From Anaerofilum faecale (GTDB lineage Bacteria; Bacillota; Clostridia; Oscillospirales; Ruminococcaceae), in NCBI GenBank assembly GCA_019114265.1, contig DXFV01000005.1, positions 14,790 to 78,789 of the forward strand: 64,000 bases of DNA. The letters are read 5' to 3'. Below are positions 54,899-63,417 of this stretch, in pieces. The stretch's first letter is position 1; every line of letters starts with the position of its first letter. Position numbers and translations under genes: made by a program. The notes beneath the pieces are model-generated. The model was not told the origin of the DNA and did no database searches. It worked only from the letters and a program-made list of their open reading frames with translations.

Positions 54899-55339
54899 TC
54901 ATTTGACTGATTTCCCAAGGGAATTCACCAAAAACAGGAGAATAAGCCAAAGGAGAAGAATATTCGATGAAAAAAGGCCGTATGATACAGCTCCTCCCGC
55001 TTTTAACAGCAACGGAGAAAAGCTGATGTTTGACGGAATCAAAAACAGACAGCTTACCACAATCAGCAGAATGCATGAAATACCTGCATACCGAAAATAT
55101 CCAGCTAAAACCCCCAGCAATGTTTTCGTTGGCTGCTCTTTGTCCGGTGTTTCTTTCAGCTCTTTGGCATATTGGCTTCCCAACAGTGCAGAAACAGCCG
55201 CAATGTATACACCCATTGCAATAGAAGCTACCGTGACAGCAATCTCTGCGATTGGTTCAAAGCTCAAATCGAACATAAACGCCGCAGCGGTAGTAACTAT
55301 TACGCAAAGCAAAATCTGGCGCTTATGGCGTTTATACAT
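54899..55339 (-). CDS. Four-helix membrane protein of unknown function in a defence cluster
   Basis: A 146-residue protein with about four helices: near 7-25 (ILLCVIVTTAAAFMF), 31-52 (IAVTVASIAMGVYIAAVSALL), 84-104 (ISCILLIVVSCLFLIPSN) and 120-139 (NILLLWLILLFLVNSL). The loop 53-75 is charged (KELKETPDKEQPTK). No domain is recognised. GAGGTGA lies 7 bases before the ATG at 55339. It starts 6 bases after the 271-residue gene and is last in the leftward cluster, so both are probably made together. Confidence 0.75.
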   Translation of the reverse strand: MYKRHKRQILLCVIVTTAAAFMFDLSFEPIAEIAVTVASIAMGVYIAAVSALLGSQYAKELKETPDKEQPTKTLLGVLAGYFRYAGISCILLIVVSCLFLIPSNISFSPLLLKAGGAVSYGLFSSNILLLWLILLFLVNSLGKSVK

Positions 55340-55345
55340 GGACAA

Positions 55346-56161
55346 TCACCTCAATTCCTTTAGCAGAAGCTCCTTCACTTCATCGGGCGTAAATTGTTCA
55401 TTTTCGTCTTTGACCGGATGAATCTCGAGATGCTTCAATAAAGAGGAAAAATCAAAGGTTTGCTCTACGCCTTCGTCATCGCATCCGATTATGATGACAT
55501 TGTCAAATTCTTCTTTATGATGTCTGAAAATGTCTATGATTTGCCTGCCGCCACCATGCACTGGAATATCGCCATATGTCATTTTCAGCTGAATCTTGCT
55601 TGGCAAATCTTGTCCCCACATATTTCCGATCTGTGTAAACAAGTCGCTGCTTCGGCTGAACAGATTATCAACTTGCGTATATTGAAATCCACGGATGGTT
55701 TTTACCCGATCGCAAAAGTCATCCACTGATGCGTAAACATTGTTGATTTTGAACTCTTTTTGGAGCGTATCACTCAGGTATTTTTCCAGAAAAGGGCGCC
55801 GCGTCATGTCATTCAGATACAGCATATGCGTTGCACAATCATAACAGGCAAAAAATTGCTGCTTCGGCTCTATTTGTTCTTTGGACCTCGGATTCGGCTG
55901 TCTTTCGCCAGTTTCTCTGTTGATTACGAAATCGCGGAATCTTTTGGCATCATCATAGTCACAGGACATCCAGAAAAATCTTTCCTCTACAATCTCCATT
56001 TCGATCGAGTACAGATATTTCTGGCGCGCAGGTCTATATGTACGCAATCCCTTCGCAATCACTGCCTCAAAATCGTCTATCGACGCTTCCCGTATTCCAT
56101 CCACACGCAAGAGAAAATTACAAAACTTCAAGAAATATCCCTCATCCAATCTGATTAGCAC
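55346..56161 (-). CDS. Uncharacterised protein downstream of Type III restriction genes
   Basis: A 271-residue soluble protein starting from a GTG at 56161. Segments that stand out are FFACYDCATHMLYLNDMTRRPFLEKYL (in parts: FFACYDCATHMLYLND), TRGFQYTQVDNLFSR-like IRGFQYTQVDNLFS, and KIQLKMTYGDIPVHGG followed by a conserved-looking DNVIIIGCDDEGVEQTFDF. I do not recognise the family. The pairing of a soluble protein of this size with a small four-helix protein resembles the layout of two-gene membrane-linked defence systems. No clear ribosome site precedes it; the res stop is 6 bases away, suggesting coupling. Confidence 0.72.
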   Translation of the reverse strand: MLIRLDEGYFLKFCNFLLRVDGIREASIDDFEAVIAKGLRTYRPARQKYLYSIEMEIVEERFFWMSCDYDDAKRFRDFVINRETGERQPNPRSKEQIEPKQQFFACYDCATHMLYLNDMTRRPFLEKYLSDTLQKEFKINNVYASVDDFCDRVKTIRGFQYTQVDNLFSRSSDLFTQIGNMWGQDLPSKIQLKMTYGDIPVHGGGRQIIDIFRHHKEEFDNVIIIGCDDEGVEQTFDFSSLLKHLEIHPVKDENEQFTPDEVKELLLKELR

Positions 56162-56167
56162 AAAGAA

Positions 56168-58786
56168 TCACAACGCGCGAAGCAACTCCAAAAACTGACT
56201 CATGCTGACTGCGCCACTGGGCAGATTATCCCCGTCCCGGAACACCATGTAGTAGCGATACTGATTTCCGGCTGCATTGCGCCATGCACGGCCCACTTCG
56301 ATTTTGTCACGGCTGTCATCGTTTTTCAGGTGATCGCCCTTTGTTTCTACCAAAATAACCTTCCCGCTGTTGGTCATGAGCATAATATCCGGGTAATGAT
56401 TGATAAAGCCGTTGATTGCAAACCCCTGCCGCACAATATTCCGATGCCACCAGCGGATATTGGGCAGCGCAGTCAGTTCCATAACCAGATCCTGCTCCAA
56501 CTGGTTCATATCTTCCTCGGCCTGATAGAGCGATCCGCCAAACATATCTGTGCTGCTGACAGGATGAATTACGCTGGGCAGCTGGTAAGACGGCCTGCAT
56601 ACGATCCGTTCCGTTTCCAGCCATTGGGTAAAGGTCTCTTTGTAGTGCTGCGTCAGAAGCTGCTCAATCTTTCTGCGGATTTTTTCAGCGTAACCCAGCG
56701 GCGCTTTTTCCATCGCCGCAAGCTGCGCCTTATCCATATCATCCACAATGCGCTCAACATAGGCGGAAAGTTCCCCGGCATCCACCATGTTCAGTTTGTT
56801 GAGCTGCCGCAGCATCATTGCCTTGCACTGGCGTACCCGGCCTTCCGGCGGCAGGTTATTGAAATACTCTTTGAAATACCGCTGATCCGCACTGGACATT
56901 TTGAATACTTTGGGCAATCCGCCTTCATTCTGGCGCACATCCACTTTGACAATTTCATCATCAGCGGCAGCAAAGTCAATATCGTAGGGTTTGCCTTTCA
57001 GGGTAAACCCTTCGGCCAGCTGCTCTTTTTCCAGCAGTTCAAAATCCCCATCGGTAAACAGCGTCTGGGGGATCACCTGAAAGAACTGCGGAATCATCAG
57101 CGCGGCAATGTCCTCCTGAAACTGCGGCTGCACATGGAATGTCGTCACCTGTTCCCGCACCTCCCAGGGAAGATTTTGTGTCTGCGGGTCACTCCCGCCC
57201 TGACGGATTGCATCATTGTAGGCGTTGCCCGCCTTTTCTGCTTCGTCCAGCATAGTGTCGGCTTTGGGGGTGATTTCGGGCTGTTCCTGCTGCTGTCTGC
57301 GGCGTTCCAGCTCTTCGCCAATAATTTTACCGTCCAGCTGGGAAAAATCGTCCTGTGCCTCTGCCGGTTCTGCGGACACTTCGGGAATGACCATCTGCAC
57401 CGGGTCGGGAGACACCGGCTGCTGTGGGGCAGGCTCGAACAGGCGGCAATCCCGCTCGCTGAAACCAGCATTGTTCAAACCCTTTACAATGCGCTGCACC
57501 GTATCGTTAAAATTGGCGGAAGATGTGAGCACATAGGACATATTCAGCGCAGGCTGGGTGTGCTGGCAGGTATGGGGCAGGCGGAGAATCCGTCCCAGAA
57601 TCTGCTCCACATCTACCTGACTGGTCTTGTTGGCAAGGGAGGCCAGAATATAGGCAAAGGGGCAGTCCCATCCCTCTTTCAGCGCATTGACTGTGATGAT
57701 GTAACGCACCGGACACTCCGGGGAAAGCAAATCCACATTTTTCAGTTCGTTCACATCGGCGGTGCGGATGGCGATATGTTCGGCGGGGATTCCCGCATTT
57801 TTCAGCTCGTCCCGCAGTTTTTCAAAGGTGGCTGCGTCCTCCTTGCCCTTGGGCTGCGCCTGAAACAAAGCGATGGGGCGGATGTATTTCCCGGTTTTCT
57901 GATATTCCGCCTCGGCTCGTTTTTCCAGATTCCGGCGCAGATCAATGGTGTCAATGAGAACCTCTGACTGCTTATCCCGGTTATAGACGATCACCGGCAG
58001 CTTGACCATGTGCTCCGCTTTCAGCTGCACCGCATCCACATAGGAGATGATGTTGCTCTCCTTTTTGGGTGTAGCGGTCAGATCCAGCACAAAGCAGGGA
58101 TTAAAATTTGTCAGCATTTCCAGACTGAGACTGGAACGGGCATGGTGGCTCTCGTCCACAATCACCAGCGGGTTGAGCTGATTGATGATCTGAAACAGGG
58201 CGGTTTCGTCAGCGTCCTGAATGGGATTTTCCGGCTTGCCCAGCACTTTGGCGAACTGCGCCAGATTGCTGTTTTCCTGATAGGCTTTCAGCCCCTCCTT
58301 GCCCCGGCCACGGAAGGAGTCGTAGGACAGCACCATGATGGAAAGCTGCTCCGTCACCGAAGTGGGATTGAAGTTCTGCCCGTTTAACAGTTCCTGCTTG
58401 GTGTATACCTCCACCCGGCTGCCGAAATCCACATCAATTTTCTGGCGGTAATCATGATTGGAGTCTTTGAGGCTCTTGACCGTCTGGGTCAGAATTGCGT
58501 CCGAGGGTACAAGCCAGACCACCGCTTTGGTTTTGGTGACGGGCAGCGCATCGAACACCGGGCGGATGGCGTTGCAGGCAAGGAACGTCTTTCCGCCGCC
58601 GGTGGGCACCTTGAAGCAGAGATTGGGCACACCGGGCAGAATATCCTGATAGCGCCCCAGCGCCGGGGCGCTTTTTTCCTGCCAGAACAGGCGGAATGCC
58701 GCCGCATAGTTTTGGGTTTGGTTCAGCAGCTGCAAATAGCGGGTCAAATCCGCAATGACTGCTTTCTGATAGCTTTTCAGTTCCAT
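56168..58786 (-). CDS. res: Type III restriction endonuclease subunit Res
   Basis: An 872-residue SF2 helicase-nuclease. FKVPTGGGKTFLACNAIRPV is Walker A (GGGKT at 63-67), PLVIVDESHHARSSLS motif II, DLTATPKK motif III, and VDVEQILGRILRLPHT motif VI. The C-terminus has HYPDIMLMTNSGKVILVETKG, a PD-...-ETK nuclease signature. Res, with Mod, moves along DNA with ATP and cuts between two unmodified sites. The ATG at 58786 has AAGGAGGG upstream, 13 bases after the mod stop. Confidence 0.93.
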   Translation of the reverse strand: MELKSYQKAVIADLTRYLQLLNQTQNYAAAFRLFWQEKSAPALGRYQDILPGVPNLCFKVPTGGGKTFLACNAIRPVFDALPVTKTKAVVWLVPSDAILTQTVKSLKDSNHDYRQKIDVDFGSRVEVYTKQELLNGQNFNPTSVTEQLSIMVLSYDSFRGRGKEGLKAYQENSNLAQFAKVLGKPENPIQDADETALFQIINQLNPLVIVDESHHARSSLSLEMLTNFNPCFVLDLTATPKKESNIISYVDAVQLKAEHMVKLPVIVYNRDKQSEVLIDTIDLRRNLEKRAEAEYQKTGKYIRPIALFQAQPKGKEDAATFEKLRDELKNAGIPAEHIAIRTADVNELKNVDLLSPECPVRYIITVNALKEGWDCPFAYILASLANKTSQVDVEQILGRILRLPHTCQHTQPALNMSYVLTSSANFNDTVQRIVKGLNNAGFSERDCRLFEPAPQQPVSPDPVQMVIPEVSAEPAEAQDDFSQLDGKIIGEELERRRQQQEQPEITPKADTMLDEAEKAGNAYNDAIRQGGSDPQTQNLPWEVREQVTTFHVQPQFQEDIAALMIPQFFQVIPQTLFTDGDFELLEKEQLAEGFTLKGKPYDIDFAAADDEIVKVDVRQNEGGLPKVFKMSSADQRYFKEYFNNLPPEGRVRQCKAMMLRQLNKLNMVDAGELSAYVERIVDDMDKAQLAAMEKAPLGYAEKIRRKIEQLLTQHYKETFTQWLETERIVCRPSYQLPSVIHPVSSTDMFGGSLYQAEEDMNQLEQDLVMELTALPNIRWWHRNIVRQGFAINGFINHYPDIMLMTNSGKVILVETKGDHLKNDDSRDKIEVGRAWRNAAGNQYRYYMVFRDGDNLPSGAVSMSQFLELLRAL

Positions 58787-58799
58787 GCTGTGACCCTCC

Positions 58800-60389
58800 T
58801 TACAGTCTGGTAATGTCGCGAGGTATTTTCTTGAACACAATGCCCATCTGGGCCAGCTTTTCTTCCCCGATGGCGCAGCGGTCGGCGTAGATCACCGTGC
58901 CGTCCGCCTTTTGGGTAAGGGTAGCAAGGAAAGCATAATCCAACACCGTAATCCGTTGGGGTTCGTAGTAGAAATAATAAGCGGTGTGGTTGTGGCTGCC
59001 CAGATAGTAGGCGTTTTCTCCAGCAGGCGGAGCATAGGGGGCTTTGGTCTCCATAAACCAGATGTATTCCCGGATTTTCTCCGGGGCTACTTCCTCATTC
59101 AGATTCTCGCCAATGAGCAGGGGCTGGCCCAGATCGTAAAAGCTGAAACTGCCGCCGGTGCCCTCCACGGCGTTTTTGCCCTCGCCATAGCCCTGAATGA
59201 CCCGCTTGACACGCTCGGCGGTGATGCTGTCGGCGTAGTCCATCATTTCCACCAGAATGAATTTACGGTTGCCACCGTCTGCCTTGTTCATGTTCAGCAC
59301 TGCATGGGCGGTGGTACCGGAACCGGCAAAAGAGTCAAGGATAACGGAATCCGGATCAGAAGCAATTTGCAATATGCGCTCAATAAGGCGTGATGGCTTT
59401 GGAGTATCAAACGGCATATCTCCACCAAAAATAGCTTTGATTTCTTTTTTGGCATCCTGAGTGTGTCCTACTTCTTCATAAGACCAGTAGGTCTGTGGCA
59501 CAACACCATCTGTTACATCTTTGAGAAATCTTTTTAACCGTGGAACGCCATCTCCATTTTTACCCCACCAAATTTTCTTTTCTCTAACCAGTTCGAGAAA
59601 CTTTTCTTCGGAAAATCGCCAATAGGACCCGGCAGGAGGACCACTAATAACATTTCCAGCGGGAGTAGTTATCGGATAAAGTCCCTTGCTATAAAAGTTT
59701 CTTGCTGCAAGGTCTCCTGAAGTCCAAGGTCCACGGGGATCATTATCAGGGTTCTTATATGCTTTATTCTGTTTCTCAGTTCTGGGCATTTTGTGTGGAA
59801 TCCATATATCGGCATTTTTAGCAAAAACTAAAATATAGTCGTGATCTTCGGAAAAATGTTTTGCTGTACTTTTCGGAGAAAAATTCTTTCTCCATATAAC
59901 GGTCGTAATAAAATTATGCTCTCCGAAAATCTCATTGCATATTGAACGCAAATTATAAAACTCCGCATCATCAATGCTAATGAAAATAGCACCGTCTTCT
60001 GCTAACAACCGATGTAGCAATTTCAACCGGGGATACATCATACACAGCCACTTGTCATGCCGGGAAAGGTCCTCGCCTTCTTTTCCCACCACTTCGCCCA
60101 GCCACTTTTTGATCTTGGGGTCATTGACATTATCGTTATACACCCAGCCCTCGTTGCCGGTGTTGTAGGGCGGATCGATATAGATGCACTTCACCCGTCC
60201 CTCATACCGGGGCAGCAGGGCTTTCAGGGCCTCCAGATTGTCACCCCGGATGACCATATTCTCGCTGCCGTTGTCGGCCTCCGTCTGGCCGTTTTCATCA
60301 AAGCTGTACCGGCGCTCCAACACCCGGAACGGCACCTCCTGATGGTGGTTGATCACTTTCTCTTTTCCAATCCATTCCAGTGTCGGCAT
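58800..60389 (-). CDS. mod: Type III restriction-modification DNA methyltransferase Mod
   Basis: A 529-residue N6-adenine methyltransferase of the beta group. Catalytic motif IV DPPYNTGN (72-79) comes before SAM motif I DSFAGSGTT (352-360), with a target recognition region of about 200 residues between them (VIWRKNFSPKSTAKHFSEDH to PFDTPKPSRLIERIL). It modifies one strand of an asymmetric site and also directs Res. The recognition region is A+T-richer than its flanks. The ATG at 60389 has GGAGG upstream. No homopolymer tract typical of phase-variable mod genes was seen. Confidence 0.93.
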   Translation of the reverse strand: MPTLEWIGKEKVINHHQEVPFRVLERRYSFDENGQTEADNGSENMVIRGDNLEALKALLPRYEGRVKCIYIDPPYNTGNEGWVYNDNVNDPKIKKWLGEVVGKEGEDLSRHDKWLCMMYPRLKLLHRLLAEDGAIFISIDDAEFYNLRSICNEIFGEHNFITTVIWRKNFSPKSTAKHFSEDHDYILVFAKNADIWIPHKMPRTEKQNKAYKNPDNDPRGPWTSGDLAARNFYSKGLYPITTPAGNVISGPPAGSYWRFSEEKFLELVREKKIWWGKNGDGVPRLKRFLKDVTDGVVPQTYWSYEEVGHTQDAKKEIKAIFGGDMPFDTPKPSRLIERILQIASDPDSVILDSFAGSGTTAHAVLNMNKADGGNRKFILVEMMDYADSITAERVKRVIQGYGEGKNAVEGTGGSFSFYDLGQPLLIGENLNEEVAPEKIREYIWFMETKAPYAPPAGENAYYLGSHNHTAYYFYYEPQRITVLDYAFLATLTQKADGTVIYADRCAIGEEKLAQMGIVFKKIPRDITRL

Positions 60390-60498
60390 GGTGAAATCCT
60401 CCTAAAACTATGTGCGTGAAAGACCTGTCCCGTCTCGGTAGGGCTAAATCTTTCCCCGTATTGTTCATCGTCATCCGCCGGATATGCACGATTGCTTT

Positions 60499-61323
60499 TT
60501 ATGCAACCAGTTTTCGGACTGCATCCAGAATCTGCTCATAGGTAATGTCCTGCGCATAGGCGAATTGCTTGCGGTATTTTTCCCACATGGCCCGCAGCTG
60601 GGGGCTTTCCTCAATGTTGCGCAGGATTCCCGGCACATCGGCGATCTGTTCTGTGGTACCGCGGTGGGCCGCTGTTGCCCGCAGTGCCTGAGCGAATACG
60701 TCCTTGTCAAATTTCTGGGTGGAAGCCAGTATGTAGGCATCATAGAAATCTCTGGGGCGAGTATTGAACACGCTGCGCCGCAGAATGGTTTCTACCTTCT
60801 CGGCCATAACGGTCTCGATGTTGTAGGCCCACAGTTCGTAAGACTTTTCCTCGTCAAAAATCTCGGCAAACTGATAGGGCACCGCATGGGGCGTGATGGC
60901 ATCTCCGGTGGACACATCGATGCTCAGCGGCGTAAGCAGCGTTTCAAATTTTGCGGTCAAGGCGACCCGATAGCCGCCGTAAATATCGTCCTCCCGGATG
61001 GGAGAAATCGTACCGAACTCAAAAGTCACTTCATCGTCAGAGGGCATGGCACAAATTTCTTCCAGCGCAGAGCGAATTGCCTCTGGCGTTAAAGGCAGAT
61101 TTTTCAGGGTAGTGTCCAAATCCATCGTTGCACGGTTGTCCAGCCCCACAATGGCCGCCACCAGCATACCGCCTTTCAGGACAAACTTCTCTTTGTAGGC
61201 AGAGGCGGCAAGGCGAACCAACAGCCGTTCAAACATGTAGTTCTGCAAAATTACCTGGGCAGGGATATTTTTCTGTTTGGCAATATTTCGGATTTTTGCC
61301 TTCAAACTCATGGCTTTGCTCAC
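60499..61323 (-). CDS. abiEii: AbiEii/AbiGii-type nucleotidyltransferase toxin
   Basis: A 274-residue protein. KFVLKGGMLVAAIVGLDNRATMDLDTTL is the nucleotidyltransferase core (GGM...R.T.DLD), followed by PLSIDVSTGDAITP and MAEKVETILRRSVFNTRPRDFYDAYIL, the standard AbiEii segments. AbiEii toxins act on nucleotides or tRNA ends and block growth when phage infection upsets the antitoxin. Its ATG at 61323 overlaps the antitoxin stop by 4 bases. Confidence 0.92.
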   Translation of the reverse strand: MSKAMSLKAKIRNIAKQKNIPAQVILQNYMFERLLVRLAASAYKEKFVLKGGMLVAAIVGLDNRATMDLDTTLKNLPLTPEAIRSALEEICAMPSDDEVTFEFGTISPIREDDIYGGYRVALTAKFETLLTPLSIDVSTGDAITPHAVPYQFAEIFDEEKSYELWAYNIETVMAEKVETILRRSVFNTRPRDFYDAYILASTQKFDKDVFAQALRATAAHRGTTEQIADVPGILRNIEESPQLRAMWEKYRKQFAYAQDITYEQILDAVRKLVA

Positions 61324-61913
61324 AGCAGCACCTCCAAATACTGGCGCAGGACATTGGCAACCCGCATCTGCTTTGCGTAGGAATTCAGCTGATTCAAATC
61401 TTTTTTCGGGCTGGCTGCATACAGCTTTAACGCCGCCAGAAAAGTTTCCGTCCCCAGCTTGTTGCGGCTGCGGACACAGTCGCAGATGGTACGTTCCAGA
61501 TCATAGCAGGGCACCAGATTCCCGGCAGGCGTTTTTTTCTCTGTCCGGCCCAAGGCAAACAGCTCAGGCTTGATATAGTACACCTTGCACTCCGCCTTGA
61601 TTGCCGCCGAAGGGATGCACCCGGACGGAGCAGTGATCGTGTGTTCAAAGGGAGTGCGGTCAGAAATGCCGTGAAGGAACAAGGCCGTCTCGTGGGAGAA
61701 AACAATCTGAGCCGACCGCCTGCTGATAGACAGCAGTTCATCTTCCAGTTCATCCGGCAGAATATACTGCCCTTTTACAATGCGCTGGATCTTATTTGCT
61801 TTGCACAGCTTGTAGAGCATGGCCTTGGATATGCCGCGCTGCGCCGCAACTTTTGTTTCGATAATCCCGCCATGTTCTCTGGCAATGTCAGTAAGTTCGG
61901 CAATATAGTTCAT
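61320..61913 (-). CDS. abiEi: AbiEi-type antitoxin (Type IV TA, winged helix)
   Basis: A 197-residue protein. EHGGIIETKVAAQRGISKAMLYKLCKANKIQRIVKGQYIL is the N-terminal winged helix, then IVFSHETALFLHGISDRTPFEHTITAPSG, YDLERTICDCVRSRNKLGTETFLAALKLYA of AbiEi. It represses its own operon and neutralises the toxin. A promoter with TTGACT/TATAAT lies 31 bases upstream. The ATG at 61913 has GAGGTGA upstream. Confidence 0.92.
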   Translation of the reverse strand: MNYIAELTDIAREHGGIIETKVAAQRGISKAMLYKLCKANKIQRIVKGQYILPDELEDELLSISRRSAQIVFSHETALFLHGISDRTPFEHTITAPSGCIPSAAIKAECKVYYIKPELFALGRTEKKTPAGNLVPCYDLERTICDCVRSRNKLGTETFLAALKLYAASPKKDLNQLNSYAKQMRVANVLRQYLEVLL

Positions 61914-61943
61914 GCAGTCACCTCACTGTTTTAACGCAATAAT

Positions 61944-61972
61944 ATTATAGCCACTATTATGATGATAGTCAA
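61944..61972 (-). promoter_or_regulatory. abiE promoter with overlapping inverted repeat
   Basis: On the minus strand TTGACT (61972-61967) and TATAAT (61949-61944) with a 17-base spacer. ATAATA and TATTAT at about 61939 and 61955 flank the -10, a possible operator for AbiEi; this last part is inference. Confidence 0.75.
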
Positions 61973-62070
61973 CGGCACGTTCAGAAACATTTTGAAAATA
62001 ATGTTCTTTTAATTACGATTAAAGTCAACAAAGGACACAGGGTTTGGGATGTTCCCAACAAGCCAAAATC

Positions 62071-62100
62071 GCCGGGTGTACGGACACCGGCTGTGCTTGC
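62071..62100. other. Candidate oriT: inverted repeat followed by a conserved-looking nic-side sequence
   Basis: GCCGGGTGTACGGACACCGGC (62071-62091) is an inverted repeat with one bulged G, followed by TGTGCTTGC. It lies in a 530-base non-coding stretch (61914-62445) before a MobC-like gene, the usual place for oriT. The relaxase gene is not in the window, so the call is by layout only. Confidence 0.45.
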
Positions 62101-62174
62101 TATTCTCTCTATCCTCACGATTCCTTTTTGGCTTCTGCATAAAATCCCTGTGTTTTGAATAAGGCAGATTTTAC

Positions 62175-62225
62175 AACCGCCGGTATGAAGTGATTACGAA
62201 GTAATTGCTTTTTACCGGCGGTTTT
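62175..62225 (+). terminator. Strong hairpin in the mob upstream region, terminator-like
   Basis: AACCGCCGGTA (62175-62185) and TACCGGCGGTT (62213-62223) form a perfect 11-base stem, with a TGATTACGAAGTAATT inner dyad in the loop, followed by T4. It may be a terminator or a structural element of the transfer origin. Confidence 0.55.
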
Positions 62226-62290
62226 CACAACTCCGCAGAGTTGTGCAGCCCTAAACAGCTGCGATTTGATTGCCAGATTTCCGGCAGAAG

Positions 62291-62433
62291 ATGCCGGTTG
62301 CAGGGTGAAGAAAAAAATTTTTGGAGTCCCCCCAAAAGCGGCCTAAAAATGTCCGTTGTAAAGTGAAGGGGTTCTATATTTTTTTGCCGTAGGTACCAAG
62401 TTTTCGGCATTGAATGTCCGTTGTAGGGTGAAA
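62291..62433 (+). repeat. Three imperfect 20-base direct repeats before mobC
   Basis: ATGCCGGTTGCAGGGTGAAG (62291-62310), ATGTCCGTTGTAAAGTGAAG (62349-62368) and ATGTCCGTTGTAGGGTGAAA (62414-62433), 58 and 65 bases apart. The last contains the ribosome site of mobC. They may be binding sites for MobC or an autoregulator. Confidence 0.65.
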
Positions 62434-62445
62434 GGAGGATTCCAC

Positions 62446-62775
62446 ATGGCCAACCGCACCAGACCAATTCGCATTGAAATCTGCGTGACCGAGCAGGAGC
62501 GCCAGTTGATTCGCCACAAGATGGCACAGCTTGGCACAAAAAACGTGGGGGCATATGCAAGGAAAATGCTCATTGACGGTTACATCATCAAGGTGGATTA
62601 CACCGAACAAAAAAAGTTGGCAGCTGCCGTCAGCCGGGTTTCTGCCAACATCAACCAGATTTGTCGCCGCATCAACCAGACCGATCACTTCTACGCCGAG
62701 GATGTAGCCGAATTAAAGGCGAAACAGAAAGAAATCTGGGAACTACTGAAACAGGCACAACAAGCTGAACTATGA
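62446..62775 (+). CDS. MobC-like relaxosome accessory protein
   Basis: A 109-residue protein. RPIRIEICVTEQERQLIRHKMAQLGTKNVGAYARKMLIDGYIIKVDYTE is a ribbon-helix-helix domain, and VSRVSANINQICRRINQTDHFYAEDVAELKAKQKEIW the helical MobC tail (plasmid mobilisation family). Such proteins bend DNA at oriT and help the relaxase. The ATG at 62446 has AAAGGAGG 7 bases upstream; the frame start at 62410 is in the repeat. It is the first rightward gene of the mobile part. Confidence 0.85.
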   Translation: MANRTRPIRIEICVTEQERQLIRHKMAQLGTKNVGAYARKMLIDGYIIKVDYTEQKKLAAAVSRVSANINQICRRINQTDHFYAEDVAELKAKQKEIWELLKQAQQAEL

Positions 62776-63003
62776 TCTCCGCATTGGGCTTATCCGTGTA
62801 CGGTTTTTCCGTATACGGCTTTTCAGTTCATGGATTTTGCACCCCTCAAGACCGTACCCTAACCGGATTTCTTGGCCGTGGATATTCAGACGGTCATCAT
62901 GTATGGAATTCATACCCTAATCAATAAGAAAAAATCAACTCTCAAAAAAATCATCCATCAATCCAATCAATACACAGAATGGATAGATGGGATAGGAGGA
63001 TGT

Positions 63004-63417
63004 ATGAAACCGTTATTCTACAAGTTCACCACGGAAAGTCCGGCAGCCTCATATATACCGTTTCCACGCTTTCTAATGGACGATTGCTTTGCAGGTCTCG
63101 GCAACGATGCAAAGGTGCTGTATGCACTGATGTTGGATCGGGCAAGCATTTCCAAGGTCAACGGCTATATTGAAAAGGATGGCGCGATCCGGCTCTATTT
63201 TACGGTGGAGCAGGCAGAAGAAAAGCTGCATCGCAGCCGTCAAAGCGTCACACGGATCTTTCAGCAGCTGGAAAAGAGCGGTTTAATTTGCCGTAAAAAA
63301 CAGGGTCTCGGCAGACCGGCAGTGATAACACTCAATTATCCGGCCAACGCTAAGCTCATTACAAAGAAGGAGGTAGCACTGTATGTGGAGGAAAATATGT
63401 GCGCAGAAACCGATTGA
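63004..63417 (+). CDS. RepA_N-like replication initiator protein, short form
   Basis: A 137-residue protein starting MKPLFYKFTTESPAASYIPFPRFLMDDCF; LSTDAKVLYALMLDR-like segment (GNDAKVLYALMLDRASIS), GAIRLYFTVEQAEEKLHRSRQSVTRIFQQLEKSGLI and RKKQGLGRP are the winged-helix domain of RepA_N plasmid and ICE initiators. The family usually has about 250-300 residues; here only the first domain is present, which may be a partner or regulator. The ATG at 63004 has AGGAGG 7 bases upstream; an in-frame start at 62872 is not supported. The 228 bases before it hold no other gene. Confidence 0.78.
   Translation: MKPLFYKFTTESPAASYIPFPRFLMDDCFAGLGNDAKVLYALMLDRASISKVNGYIEKDGAIRLYFTVEQAEEKLHRSRQSVTRIFQQLEKSGLICRKKQGLGRPAVITLNYPANAKLITKKEVALYVEENMCAETD

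Noticed and set aside
60298..60489. 63-codon minus-strand frame overlapping the start of mod
   Set aside because: It starts in the abiEii-mod gap without a clear ribosome site and runs out of frame into mod; probably chance.
62175..62223. CRISPR-like repeats in the mob upstream region
   Set aside because: The repeats are three imperfect copies at 58-65 base spacing and an inverted pair; there is no array of identical repeats and no cas gene.
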